64,000 bases of DNA from an uncultured Lachnospiraceae bacterium (lineage in GTDB: Bacteria; Bacillota; Clostridia; Lachnospirales; Lachnospiraceae), in the NCBI GenBank assembly GCA_947245585.1, contig CAMXPV010000013.1, positions 23,248 to 87,247 on the forward strand, read 5' to 3'. A program made the translations under genes and the position numbers. Below the pieces are notes generated by a model that did no database searches, was not told the origin of the DNA, and worked only from the letters and a program-made list of their open reading frames with translations. Positions 43,537 through 51,884 of this stretch are shown in pieces (positions within the stretch are counted from its first letter, which is position 1; every line of letters starts with the position of its first letter).

Positions 43537-44328
43537 ATGGCTGTTTTTACGTTAAAAATAGTAGATGGAAATAATCGGGTGCTCCGGGAGGAAAGCGGAG
43601 AAGAATATGCGGGGTTAGTATATGATGAGCCTTACCGGGAGGGAGATTCAATACAGCTTGAGACCACTGAAAAAGATTGTTATGTGGTCTGGCAGGCGGA
43701 TGATGCCCTTGGCCCTGCATTTTGCTATTTAACAGATAGCAAAATAGTTTATGAAGTGCCTTTTGGGGAGAAAAAGATTCCATATTCCCCCAAATCATTT
43801 AGCGGAGAGAAACATTATCTCTACGTGCGGGCGGCCAGAGAAGACGAAATCAGTGCGTACAGAAATCTGGCGCTTAACGTGTATGACCAACATGGAGACA
43901 GGGGATGCTTTCCCCATGCCTCGGCCAATGTGGAGACCAGGGGAGAATCGGTTTTTGCGGCGCTCAACGCCATAGACGGTGTCTGTGAGAACCGAGGGCA
44001 CGGCGAATGGCCCTATGCGTCCTGGGGGATTAACATGCAGGACGATGCGGAAATGAAGGTGGAGTTTGGCAGGGAGGTGGAGGCGGATTGCATCCGGCTT
44101 TACACGCGGGCGGACTTTCCCCACGATAACTGGTGGAAGCAGGTAAAGTTGGAATTTTCCGACGGCTCCGTCCTTGTGTGGGATCTGGAAAAGAGCGTGA
44201 AGCCCCATGAGATCAGCTTTGCTCCGAAAAAAATCACATGGGTGAGGCTGTATGATTTACTAAAAGCGGACGACCCGTCGCCTTTTCCGGCGCTCAGCCA
44301 GATGGAAGTGTATGGACGGAATATCTGA
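43537..44328 (+). CDS. Carbohydrate-binding, discoidin-like protein without signal peptide
   Basis: The 263-residue protein has an N-terminal beta domain (about 1-95) and a C-terminal region that looks like an F5/8-type C jelly roll (RNLALNVYDQ, FAALNAIDGV, EWPYASWGINM, IRLYTRADFPHDNWW, PALSQMEVYG). In such folds this pattern marks a sugar-binding or scaffold domain. There is no export signal, which is odd for a binding module and suggests an intracellular role, perhaps holding the DUF2264 or GH88 enzyme near substrate. AAGGAGAG precedes the ATG at 43537. Confidence 0.7.
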   Translation: MAVFTLKIVDGNNRVLREESGEEYAGLVYDEPYREGDSIQLETTEKDCYVVWQADDALGPAFCYLTDSKIVYEVPFGEKKIPYSPKSFSGEKHYLYVRAAREDEISAYRNLALNVYDQHGDRGCFPHASANVETRGESVFAALNAIDGVCENRGHGEWPYASWGINMQDDAEMKVEFGREVEADCIRLYTRADFPHDNWWKQVKLEFSDGSVLVWDLEKSVKPHEISFAPKKITWVRLYDLLKADDPSPFPALSQMEVYGRNI

Positions 44329-44400
44329 TGGAGCTTCGGTGCGGCAGTCGGGGACTTGTGGTAAAAGAATGAGAATAGAGATTGAAAAGGAGAAACGAAG

Positions 44401-45207
44401 ATGAACGATTTTATGAAGCAGTTTTCACTGGAGGGAAAGGTGGCGCTTGTCACGGGCGCTTCTTACGGGATCGGTTTTGCCATTGCCAGTGCGTATGCGG
44501 CGGCGGGCGCGACCATCGTATTTAACGATATCAAACAGGAATTGGTGGATAAAGGGCTTGCGGCCTATGAGGAAAAGGGAATCAAAGCCCATGGCTATGT
44601 GTGCGACGTGACCGACGAGGCACAGGTGCAGGCGCTTGTGGCACAGATTGAAAAGGAAGTGGGTGGGATCGACATTCTGGTAAACAATGCCGGAATCATC
44701 AAGCGGATTCCCATGTGCGAGATGACAGCGGCGGAGTTTAGACAGGTAATTGACGTAGACCTAAACGCGCCCTTTATCGTGTCCAAGGCGGTGATTCCGG
44801 GGATGATCAAAAAGGGACACGGGAAAATCATTAACATCTGTTCCATGATGAGCGAGCTTGGCCGCGAGACGGTGTCCGCCTATGCGGCGGCAAAGGGCGG
44901 ACTCAAGATGCTGACGAGAAATATTGCGTCCGAGTACGGGGAGTTTAACATTCAGTGCAACGGCATCGGCCCCGGCTATATCGCGACACCCCAGACCGCG
45001 CCTCTGCGGGAAAAGCAGCCTGACGGCAGCAGGCATCCCTTCGATCAGTTTATCATTGCAAAGACACCGGCGGCCCGTTGGGGTGTGACGGAGGATTTGC
45101 AGGGGCCTGCGGTATTTTTGGCTTCCGAGGCTTCCGATTTTGTCAACGGACATGTGCTCTATGTGGACGGCGGCATTCTGGCTTACATTGGGAAACAGCC
45201 GCAATAA
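44401..45207 (+). CDS. SDR dehydrogenase, gluconate/2-keto-3-deoxygluconate 5-dehydrogenase type
   Basis: The 268-residue short-chain dehydrogenase has the NAD(P)-binding TGASYGIGFAIASAY, NNAG (VNNAGIIKRIPM), catalytic Ser in ICSMMSELG and YxxxK (SAYAAAKGG). Length and the NAGIIKRIPM segment match gluconate 5-dehydrogenases and KduD-type enzymes, which interconvert keto-deoxy sugar acids. That fits a locus in which GH88 releases unsaturated uronate. Downstream KduI, KdgK and KdgA are not seen, and the region after this gene shows signs of rearrangement. Confidence 0.85.
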   Translation: MNDFMKQFSLEGKVALVTGASYGIGFAIASAYAAAGATIVFNDIKQELVDKGLAAYEEKGIKAHGYVCDVTDEAQVQALVAQIEKEVGGIDILVNNAGIIKRIPMCEMTAAEFRQVIDVDLNAPFIVSKAVIPGMIKKGHGKIINICSMMSELGRETVSAYAAAKGGLKMLTRNIASEYGEFNIQCNGIGPGYIATPQTAPLREKQPDGSRHPFDQFIIAKTPAARWGVTEDLQGPAVFLASEASDFVNGHVLYVDGGILAYIGKQPQ

Positions 45208-45250
45208 AGAGGCGCAGGGAAGCGAAAGGGCGAAAAACCTGGTTTTTGTA

Positions 45251-45278
45251 TTGACATTTAAGAATTGTATGCTAATAT
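45251..45278 (+). promoter_or_regulatory. Promoter of the type III antitoxin RNA and toxin
   Basis: TTGACA (45251-45256) and TAATAT (45273-45278) are separated by 16 bases. Transcription would begin at about 45284, immediately before the antitoxin repeat. Confidence 0.65.
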
Positions 45279-45283
45279 ATTTT

Positions 45284-45385
45284 TAAGGTGAGTCCTACCT
45301 ATAAGTGGAAGTTGTAAAAGCGATGAAACCGCTGATGGTGGTTTCACAATATGGCTATGCCTTATGGCATAGCCATATTTATATA
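45284..45385 (+). ncRNA. ToxI-like RNA antitoxin with terminator
   Basis: The unit AGGTGAGTCCTACCT followed by ATAAGTGGAAGTTGT (45286-45315) keeps the AGGTGA...TACCT...TAAGTG core that I remember from ToxI repeats of the toxIN family, including the short AGGT/ACCT stem of the pseudoknot. Only one such unit is visible. It is followed by a hairpin TGAAACC (45324-45330) with GGTTTCA (45340-45346) and then the terminator. Type III antitoxins bind the toxin as processed RNA repeats and usually have two or more copies, so a single copy is unusual. Confidence 0.65.
45348..45385 (+). terminator. Terminator between RNA antitoxin and ToxN-like toxin
   Basis: AATATGGCTATGCC (45348-45361) and GGCATAGCCATATT (45366-45379) form a perfect 14 bp stem with a TTAT loop, followed by TATATAATTT. 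In type III systems such a hairpin limits toxin expression relative to antitoxin RNA. Confidence 0.8.
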
Positions 45386-45417
45386 ATTTCTAAAATTCTA
45401 AAGCTAATGAGGTGCAA

Positions 45418-45948
45418 ATGAAGCAGGAAAGATTAAACCTATATCTGATAGACATGAAATACATACGTGATCTGCACAGGGCGGATGATAAGGTATCTTC
45501 GGTTTCGCCGCAGATAGGAAAACAAAATCGTATTTATATAGGAATTATTGTTTTGTGTAATAGCAGAAAATATCTCATCCCGCTTTCCCATGCTGTTGCA
45601 AAACATACGAAAATGAAGCCGAGAGCTGACTTTGATAAGATATTTGACAGAAAAGGTAAACTGATAGGCGTCCTTAACTATAATCTTATGATTCCAGTTG
45701 AGGAGGTGCAGATATACAAAGTAAATCTAAAATCTGATCCAAATGATTCTGTAAGTGAGCGCCACTATAAGCAGCTATGTATAGATGAATTGGCATGGTG
45801 CAGAAAAAATCAGGAGATAATTGTAAACAAAGCTAACTGCTTGTATAATTTGTGCTGTGGCGAATCCAGATATAAAGGAAAAGAAAGATGCCTTGATTTT
45901 GTGAGGCTAGAGCAGATATGTGATAAGTACAATTCTAAGTTTCAATGA
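45418..45948 (+). CDS. ToxN/AbiQ-family type III toxin (endoribonuclease)
   Basis: The 176-residue protein matches the ToxN/AbiQ pattern. It shows an N-terminal DDKVSSV, the central beta core IYIGIIVLCNSRKYLIPLSH with the active-site SHAVAKHTKMK region, then GVLNYNLMIPVEEVQIY and a helical C-terminus (YKQLCIDELAWCRKN). GAGGTG precedes ATG 45418; a GTG at 45412 is less likely. The toxin cleaves RNA and is held inactive by the RNA antitoxin encoded just upstream. ToxIN and AbiQ systems are known phage-defence abortive-infection modules. It is AT-richer than its neighbours and sits at a rearranged site. Confidence 0.85.
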   Translation: MKQERLNLYLIDMKYIRDLHRADDKVSSVSPQIGKQNRIYIGIIVLCNSRKYLIPLSHAVAKHTKMKPRADFDKIFDRKGKLIGVLNYNLMIPVEEVQIYKVNLKSDPNDSVSERHYKQLCIDELAWCRKNQEIIVNKANCLYNLCCGESRYKGKERCLDFVRLEQICDKYNSKFQ

Positions 45949-45969
45949 GAGCAAAAGACCTATTTGAGT

Positions 45970-46020
45970 TTATTCTCAACCTTATTCTCAATATGCCATA
46001 ATAGATTTGGTTGAGAATAA
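45970..46020. repeat. Inverted repeat after the toxin gene
   Basis: TTATTCTCAACC (45970-45981) and GGTTGAGAATAA (46009-46020) are perfect inverted copies. Further partial copies of TTGAG and CTCAA surround them. The repeat may be the toxin transcript's terminator or an edge of the inserted segment. Confidence 0.5.
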
Positions 46021-46066
46021 AAGTTGAGATAATTTCACAATTTTTAACATGATTACATTTTCTTAA

Positions 46067-46210
46067 TATAATTTTTTTGGAAACCATAGTTCAGACTGGC
46101 AGCTTGTATTTGCGAATGTGGTTATTGCAACGCTGCCCGTAGCAATTGTTTATCTGGCATTGCAAAAACATATTATTTCGGGAATGACCGCCGGATCGGT
46201 GAAGGGGTAA
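46067..46210 (+). pseudogene. Sugar ABC permease (MalG type), 3' stub only
   Basis: In one frame the sequence reads FFGNHSSDWQLVFANVV, then IATLPVAIVYLALQKHII and SGMTAGSVKG before TAA (46208-46210). This is the C-terminus of a MalG-type permease, matching the endings of the intact copies in this window. An in-frame stop at 46064-46066 and absence of the first 230 or so codons show a truncated gene. The intact 5' part is not found in the window, so the ToxN module probably arrived with, or next to, a deletion that removed a sugar transporter. Confidence 0.85.
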
Positions 46211-46220
46211 TCCCTGAAAT

Positions 46221-46252
46221 GGAAAAGGACGAAAACTTTCAAGTTTCCGTCC
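46221..46252 (-). terminator. Terminator of the lsrR-lsrK-cupin-AEC operon
   Basis: On the minus strand GGACGGAAACTT pairs with AAGTTTTCGTCC (46252-46227) and is followed by TTTTCC. It lies 35 bases after the AEC transporter stop. Confidence 0.65.
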
Positions 46253-46286
46253 GTTTCGTAACCCCCAAAAGATAATGGCTGAATCA

Positions 46287-47222
46287 TTACGCTACCGCAT
46301 ACACAGACAGCCCGATGAAAATCAAAATAGTCACTAACGTCCCCATGGACAGCGTCGTCGAGATATAGATGCCCTCCGACTCCACGTCGGCGTACAGCGG
46401 TATGATAAACGGCGCCGGCAAAGAGAACAGCAAAATCAATGCCATAAATAACTGCTTGTCGAAAGGTATGATCCGGAAGACGATCAGGGAGGCAGCGCAT
46501 AAGAGCGCACCCATAACAACCGTCCGGAAAACAATGGTTTTCAGAACAGGGCCGATCAGGTCTTTTCGCATGGAAAGCTCATAACCCACGATAATCAATA
46601 TCATGCCCGATGTGGGGAGTGTGATCATCTCGATGGTCTCAGAGAAGATAGCGCCCACAGGGGAAGTGGTGATCAGGTTTCCAAGACCCGTAATCCCCAC
46701 GATAATTCCCAGAACAACGCCCCGGAAAGCGGGGTTTTTGCTCATTTCCTTTAACATTTCCCCAAGCGACGGCTTCTGTCCTGTCGCATTTTTTAAGAGC
46801 GTCAGGTATACCGTGTACACAAAGAGAACCTGCCCCAGATCCACGGTAGCCATATAGGAGAGTTGGTCCGATCCTGCAAGCAGCCCGTAGAGTGCATAGC
46901 CCAACATGCCGACCTCAAAACCGGAGAGCAGATAGGGCATCAGTTTGGAGTTGGGCACAAAACGGTTTAACAGGAAACCACACCCCAGAGCCAATGAGCA
47001 GCTGATAAAAATAATGCTGAACATGAGCAGGCTGTCTAAGGAGTAAGAGGTAGCGTAAAAAGCTTTAAACAGTACAACCGGCAGGGTGATGTTTGAGATC
47101 ACACTTTTGATTCCGTTCAGGCCATCCTTGGTGAGGATGCCGGACACGCGGCAAAAGTAGCCGATCAGGATCATGATGACGACCGGAAGCACCATTTCCA
47201 GAACCGATAATGTCTGCGTCAT
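46287..47222 (-). CDS. AEC-family (auxin efflux carrier type) transporter
   Basis: The 311-residue protein has about ten hydrophobic helices in the two five-helix halves typical of AEC carriers, with VLEMVLPVVIMILIGYF at the start and LPAPFIIPLYA near the end. AEC proteins export or exchange small carboxylates and other metabolites. It lies five bases after the cupin gene in the lsrR-lsrK-cupin-AEC transcript, so a substrate connected with AI-2 breakdown is plausible but not shown. AEC transporters are not part of the known enterobacterial lsr operon. Confidence 0.85.
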   Translation of the reverse strand: MTQTLSVLEMVLPVVIMILIGYFCRVSGILTKDGLNGIKSVISNITLPVVLFKAFYATSYSLDSLLMFSIIFISCSLALGCGFLLNRFVPNSKLMPYLLSGFEVGMLGYALYGLLAGSDQLSYMATVDLGQVLFVYTVYLTLLKNATGQKPSLGEMLKEMSKNPAFRGVVLGIIVGITGLGNLITTSPVGAIFSETIEMITLPTSGMILIIVGYELSMRKDLIGPVLKTIVFRTVVMGALLCAASLIVFRIIPFDKQLFMALILLFSLPAPFIIPLYADVESEGIYISTTLSMGTLVTILIFIGLSVYAVA

Positions 47223-47226
47223 ATGT

Positions 47227-47565
47227 TTAATCTACCTCCACCTTGTCTACTTCCTGATAGGGTGCCAGAGTGGAAACCATTTTCACAGGGCCGTTTGAAC
47301 GGTTAACGACATAGTGTACTTCTTTCGGCTCAATGTGAATTAACTGTCCGGCTTTCAGCGTGTGGCATACGCCGTCCACTTCGATATCCACTTCTCCTTC
47401 CAGAATAAAGAAGTTTTCTTCCATGATATTGTGATAGTGTGCCTTGAAGTCCTGTCCTGCCTGAAACTGCACCAGAGCAAAATTGGAGCGGGGCCCTTTC
47501 ATCAGATATTTGGGACCACTGTCCCCGAAACGATATTCTTTTTCATTTTCATCAATAATGAACAT
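47227..47565 (-). CDS. Small cupin protein in the lsr operon
   Basis: The 112-residue single-domain cupin shows motif 1 (KAHYHNIMEENFFILEGEV, giving His, His, Glu metal ligands) and motif 2 (GQLIHIEPKEVHYVV, the fourth His). Such proteins are often metal-dependent isomerases or sugar-binding proteins. It is translated between lsrK and the AEC transporter. The cluster has no recognisable LsrG, the enzyme that isomerises phospho-AI-2 before LsrF acts; this cupin is a candidate to fill that step. That role is my inference from position alone. Confidence 0.85.
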   Translation of the reverse strand: MFIIDENEKEYRFGDSGPKYLMKGPRSNFALVQFQAGQDFKAHYHNIMEENFFILEGEVDIEVDGVCHTLKAGQLIHIEPKEVHYVVNRSNGPVKMVSTLAPYQEVDKVEVD

Positions 47566-47592
47566 TTACCTATCCTCCTTGTGTTGTATTGA

Positions 47593-49155
47593 TTAGACAC
47601 CCGGCGCAGACCACATATTTTTGGTAAGCCCCTCGTTTGCAAGCGCCAGCTGAGCGGCATAAACCTTGCGCCATTTATCGTAGAGATCCTGATATACCTT
47701 TGCGTTATCGGCGTTCGGGTAATAGGTCTTTTCGATCTTGACTACTTTCTTCATTGTCTCCTCGATGTCGGTGTAGATGCCCACACCTTTGCCGGCCAGA
47801 ATAGCGGCGCCGAGGGCGGTTGCCTCTTTTACCTGGGGCACATGTACGGGAATGTTAAGTACATCCGACACAATCTGACACCAGAGAGGGCTTTTGGATG
47901 CACCGGAGGCAAAGATGATTTCCTTCGGGAACTCTCCGGTCACGGATGCCACCAGTTCTATATTTCCCTTCGTAGCCATAGCGGAGTTCTCCATGATGGC
48001 GCGATAGAAGGTATAGCGGTTAAACTTATCGGGATCCAGTGCAAAATTCGTAAAAGTGGGAGCCGCATGCTTCCAACAGATGTAATTCATCACATCGGAG
48101 AACGTGCAGTACATGCCATAGCAGCCTGCGGGTATTTTAGCGGCTTCCTCATTCATCAGGTCATAGGTATCGCGGCCTGTTTCCTGGGCAAGCTGCTTCT
48201 CTCTCTGGCAGAAAGCGTCGCGGTACCATCTCATGACAAGGCCCGGATAAAATGCAAGGGCTTCATACTGCCACAGATCCGGGAGGGCGTGACAGTTTAC
48301 GCGTACCCGGCAGTCGTCGTCGGTTTTCGGCACGCTTGTGTTGTACTCAAACTGCCAGAAACTGCCGCCGAAAACAGCGCCCTGTGAGGAGGATACGAGA
48401 CCTACGCCGATACAGCCAAGCTGTGCGTCGCCGCCGCCGGCCACTACGGGGGTGCCCTCCGCAAGGCCGGTAATCTGTGCCGCTTCTTTTGTCACGTTGG
48501 CGACAACCGTGCCGCTCTCGTAAACCTTCGGGAAAATATCGGATTTCAAACCGCATTTCTCCATGATCGTGCGGTCCCAGTCTCTCGTGGAAAGGTCAAA
48601 AATGCCGGTGGTAGAGCCGTTGCTGGGCTCAATGGACATAACGCCTGTCAATTTCAAAATGAGCCAGTCGTTGAACATGCCGACATATGCGGTTTTTTCA
48701 TAAACCTCAGGCATTTTGTTTTTTACCCAGAGAATTCTGGGAAGAGCGCCGAGCGCATAGGTCTGGCCGGACACTTTATATATTTCCCGTTCCAGTTCGG
48801 GGGACTTGCGGATCAGTTCCACAACCTCGTCATCGGAGCGGGCGTCTACGTTGGCGCAGGCCCAGATTTCATTGTAATCCCTGTCATAGAGAACGATTCC
48901 CTCACGCATGCAGGTGGTGGAGACTGCAGCGATTTCAGAGGGGTCGATGCCGGTTTCTTTCAGTACATCCCTGATACAGCCGCAGGTCAGATCCCAGTTA
49001 TGTGTCCAGTCAAAGTCCATGGAGCCGGGGAATCTGGGGTCTTCCTTGTGTTCCCATTCCTGTTGGGAAACACCGAGCTGATTCCCCTCCAGATCGAAAA
49101 GTACGGCCCGGACACTTCCGGTACCTGCATCTAAAGCCATTAAATACTTTCCCAT
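47593..49155 (-). CDS. lsrK: Autoinducer-2 kinase
   Basis: The 520-residue FGGY-family kinase phosphorylates the open form of AI-2 (DPD), trapping it in the cell. It begins MGKYLMALDAGTGSVRAVLF and contains CMREGIVLYDR, IWACANVDARSDDE, VVAGGGDAQLGCIGVGL, ATALGAAILAGKGVGIY and a C-terminal NMWSAPGV. These resemble E. coli LsrK closely across the full length, as I remember that sequence. GGAGG precedes ATG 49155. It follows lsrR by 53 bases and is part of the minus-strand lsr transcript. Confidence 0.92.
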   Translation of the reverse strand: MGKYLMALDAGTGSVRAVLFDLEGNQLGVSQQEWEHKEDPRFPGSMDFDWTHNWDLTCGCIRDVLKETGIDPSEIAAVSTTCMREGIVLYDRDYNEIWACANVDARSDDEVVELIRKSPELEREIYKVSGQTYALGALPRILWVKNKMPEVYEKTAYVGMFNDWLILKLTGVMSIEPSNGSTTGIFDLSTRDWDRTIMEKCGLKSDIFPKVYESGTVVANVTKEAAQITGLAEGTPVVAGGGDAQLGCIGVGLVSSSQGAVFGGSFWQFEYNTSVPKTDDDCRVRVNCHALPDLWQYEALAFYPGLVMRWYRDAFCQREKQLAQETGRDTYDLMNEEAAKIPAGCYGMYCTFSDVMNYICWKHAAPTFTNFALDPDKFNRYTFYRAIMENSAMATKGNIELVASVTGEFPKEIIFASGASKSPLWCQIVSDVLNIPVHVPQVKEATALGAAILAGKGVGIYTDIEETMKKVVKIEKTYYPNADNAKVYQDLYDKWRKVYAAQLALANEGLTKNMWSAPGV

Positions 49156-49208
49156 TTCGATACCTCCTGTCATAATATGATGTTTATGTTTCATAATGTT
49201 TTTATAGG

Positions 49209-50135
49209 TTAAACCCGGCACAACTGTCCGGCGGTCTCCTCGTCCGTAATTAGAATATCCAGATATCCACCCATCAAAGCTGCGTGAATGGCCGGGAGCT
49301 TGTGCTTTCCGGCGGCGACGCCGATCACGTTTTCCAACTCCTTCAGGGCACCTAGGGGAACGCTCACCAGACGGGAATCCACCTCGGTGTCCACCAACTT
49401 TCCGTCTTTATCTATGAAATGACAGATCACGTCGCCAACGGCTCCCTTCATGGCGAGCAGCCGGAAATCGCTGGGGTTTAAGATGGAGGACTTCACGATG
49501 GTGGCGGAGTCGTCCATTCCGCCGATACCTACGACGGTCATGCTTGCCAGGCGGATCATATTGGTGACTTCCTGCACGGAGCTCTCTTTTTTGATCGCGT
49601 CGGCCATCTGCGCCGAGGACATAATGATGGGAGAGGGTATTAAATACAGTTTAGCGTTGAAAATGTTACTCTCCGATTTTGGCAGATAATATCCTACGCC
49701 GCCTGTCAGTGACACGAAGGAAACTGCCGTTTCCAGATTCCTCGCAAGGTACTCTATGGTCTTGGAGGTGGTGTCGCCGTATCCGAAATTTATGTAGGAA
49801 TTTTCTCTCACATGGTCGGCAATATAGATAGAAGCCGCTCTGGCGATGGTATCGTTTGTGCTCGCCATGTTTGGATTAGTGGGCACGGTGTAGCAGTCGC
49901 GCAGGTGATACTTTTCCATCAGCCTGGTCTCCAGATCCCGTCTGAAATCGAGGGAAGAGGAAATACGGAACTGTACAACGCCGGTCTGCCGCGCCTTCTC
50001 TAAAAGTTTGATCACCCGCATACGGGTAATGTTGAGCTGGTCGGCAATGGCCTGCTGCGTCATATTTTCCATATAATAGTACCATGCAATTTTAATCATG
50101 AGGTTTTTTTCATAGTCTGTCGTTGCATCAAACAT
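49209..50135 (-). CDS. lsrR: SorC/DeoR-family regulator, LsrR type
   Basis: The 308-residue regulator has an N-terminal helix-turn-helix (ENMTQQAIADQLNITRMRVIKLL-type segment at about 20-45) and a sugar-phosphate-binding domain (YINFGYGDTTSKTIEYL, VVGIGGMDDSATIV, GVAAGKHKLPAIHAAL). LsrR proteins repress lsr genes until phospho-AI-2 binds. It lies between lsrK and the divergent lsrACDBF operon, with promoters facing both ways in the 225-base gap. GAGGTGA precedes the ATG at 50135. Confidence 0.88.
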   Translation of the reverse strand: MFDATTDYEKNLMIKIAWYYYMENMTQQAIADQLNITRMRVIKLLEKARQTGVVQFRISSSLDFRRDLETRLMEKYHLRDCYTVPTNPNMASTNDTIARAASIYIADHVRENSYINFGYGDTTSKTIEYLARNLETAVSFVSLTGGVGYYLPKSESNIFNAKLYLIPSPIIMSSAQMADAIKKESSVQEVTNMIRLASMTVVGIGGMDDSATIVKSSILNPSDFRLLAMKGAVGDVICHFIDKDGKLVDTEVDSRLVSVPLGALKELENVIGVAAGKHKLPAIHAALMGGYLDILITDEETAGQLCRV

Positions 50136-50203
50136 GCCGTCACCTCTTCACTGGCATAAATCGTCACAAAAGTTTAAGACTGAATCAAATGTATCTTGAG
50201 AAC

Positions 50204-50298
50204 AGTATAGCAATCGTGAAATCAAAAGTCAATGTGATAATGACATAAATTGCAAAAATGTTTTCGCTATTGACAAATAGCTATATCTCGCTTATGAT
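50204..50298. promoter_or_regulatory. Divergent lsr promoters with candidate LsrR operator
   Basis: On the plus strand TTGACA (50270-50275) and TATGAT (50293-50298), 17 bases apart, should drive lsrACDBF. On the minus strand TTGACT (50232-50227) and TATACT (50209-50204), also 17 apart, should drive lsrR-lsrK. Between them the near-palindrome TGTGATAATGACA (50233-50245, ten of thirteen symmetric) abuts the minus-strand -35 and is the best candidate for LsrR binding. Confidence 0.65.
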
Positions 50299-50360
50299 AT
50301 TTTTACAAACAAAATTTTGAAGTTCACACAAATGTCTCTTTTTTGAGTGGGGGAAACTCT

Positions 50361-51884
50361 ATGGAAAACACACAAACTTTGCTGTCCGTTCAGAACATAG
50401 AGAAATCGTTTGGCTTAAACCGCGTTCTGAAGGGAATTAATCTGGAACTGAGGGCCGGAGAGGTGCTTTCCTTGATCGGAGGAAACGGCGCCGGTAAGAG
50501 CACGCTGATGAAAATTATCATGGGTATCTATCAGCCGGATAAAGGACAGATAAGGATTAAGGATCAGGAAGTGAACCTGAACAGACCGTCGGTTGCGTTG
50601 GCGCATGGTATTTATATGGTGCCGCAGGAGCCCATGCTGTTTCCAAACATGACGGTGGAAGAAAACATTGTCATGGGATTTGACGAAAAGCAGGCCGAAC
50701 TGCACAAGAGGCTTCTGGATACGATTGAAGAAGTCGGTTGGAAACTTGACTTAAACCGTAAGGCGGGAAGCCTTTCCATAGCGGAGCAGCAGTTGGTGGA
50801 GATCCTGAGGGGGCTCCTTCGAAACGCGGAGATTTTGATTTTGGATGAACCGACCAGTGCGCTGACTTTTGACGAGGTGCAGAGCCTGTTTAAGTGCGTG
50901 AATGATCTGCGCGCTAAAGGAATCGGAATCATCTATATTACCCATCGTCTGACGGAGGTCTTTGAGATATCCACCGGCGTGGCGATTATGAGAGACGGCG
51001 TGATTACCTTAAGCGGCGAGGTCGGAGAATTTACGAAGGAAGCCCTGGTGAAGGGACTTCTGCCTCCTAACAGAGAAGGAAAGTCAGAGGAAGCGGGAAA
51101 GACGGAGGAGAGCGAGCATAAGATCGATTATTCGAAGCCGCCTGTTTTGGAGTTACAGCATTTCAGCGGCTATGGATTTAACGATATTTCCCTGAAGCTG
51201 TATCCGGGAGAAATTCTCGGTGTGGCGGGCGTTGTGGGAGCCGGACGGACGGAACTGGCGACGACGATTTTCGGGCGCGATAAAGTGCTCGGCGGCAAGG
51301 TGTTTTTAGACGGGAAGGATATTACGGGGCTTTCCACAAAGAAGGTGGTGGAGGCCGGGCTCAATTATGTGCCGGAGGACAGACATCTTCACGGATTGTT
51401 TAAGATTGCCGATGTGGCTGTCAATACAACCTCGGCTTTCCTACCGGATAAATCCATGGGGAAATTTTTATTAAACAGAAAAAAGGAGCGCGAGGTTACG
51501 CAGAAATACATAGATGATTTTCGCATCAAGGTGACTGGGCAGTCTCAGCTTGCGGGAAGCCTGTCCGGCGGAAACCAACAGAAGATCGTGATAGGCAGAA
51601 GCCTTTCCACGGCCCCCAAGGTGGTTATTCTGGATGAGCCCACAAGGGGCATTGACGCGGGAGCCCGCGGAGATGTGTATGCGATCATTCACCAACTGAG
51701 AAAACAGGGTGTGTCCGTTCTTTTGATATCCTCCGATATGGAAGAGATCGTGGAGCTGTCCGACAGGGCTGTTTCCGTATTCCAGGGCCGCATCAATGCG
51801 GAACTTGCCAAGGAGGAAATCAATCAGGATAATCTGATGGCAGCGACCTTTGATGTCAAACAAGAGAAAGAGGTGAGTGCATGA
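50361..51884 (+). CDS. lsrA: AI-2 ABC transporter ATP-binding protein
   Basis: The 507-residue protein has two fused ATPase domains as in RbsA/LsrA. The first has Walker A GGNGAGKST (40-48), signature LSIAEQQLVEIL and Walker B ILILDEPTSAL. The second has a degenerate Walker A GVVGAGRTEL but an intact signature LSGGNQQK and Walker B VVILDEPTRGID, the usual asymmetry. GGGGGA precedes ATG 50361. It heads the lsrACDBF operon and overlaps lsrC by ATGA. Confidence 0.9.
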   Translation: MENTQTLLSVQNIEKSFGLNRVLKGINLELRAGEVLSLIGGNGAGKSTLMKIIMGIYQPDKGQIRIKDQEVNLNRPSVALAHGIYMVPQEPMLFPNMTVEENIVMGFDEKQAELHKRLLDTIEEVGWKLDLNRKAGSLSIAEQQLVEILRGLLRNAEILILDEPTSALTFDEVQSLFKCVNDLRAKGIGIIYITHRLTEVFEISTGVAIMRDGVITLSGEVGEFTKEALVKGLLPPNREGKSEEAGKTEESEHKIDYSKPPVLELQHFSGYGFNDISLKLYPGEILGVAGVVGAGRTELATTIFGRDKVLGGKVFLDGKDITGLSTKKVVEAGLNYVPEDRHLHGLFKIADVAVNTTSAFLPDKSMGKFLLNRKKEREVTQKYIDDFRIKVTGQSQLAGSLSGGNQQKIVIGRSLSTAPKVVILDEPTRGIDAGARGDVYAIIHQLRKQGVSVLLISSDMEEIVELSDRAVSVFQGRINAELAKEEINQDNLMAATFDVKQEKEVSA

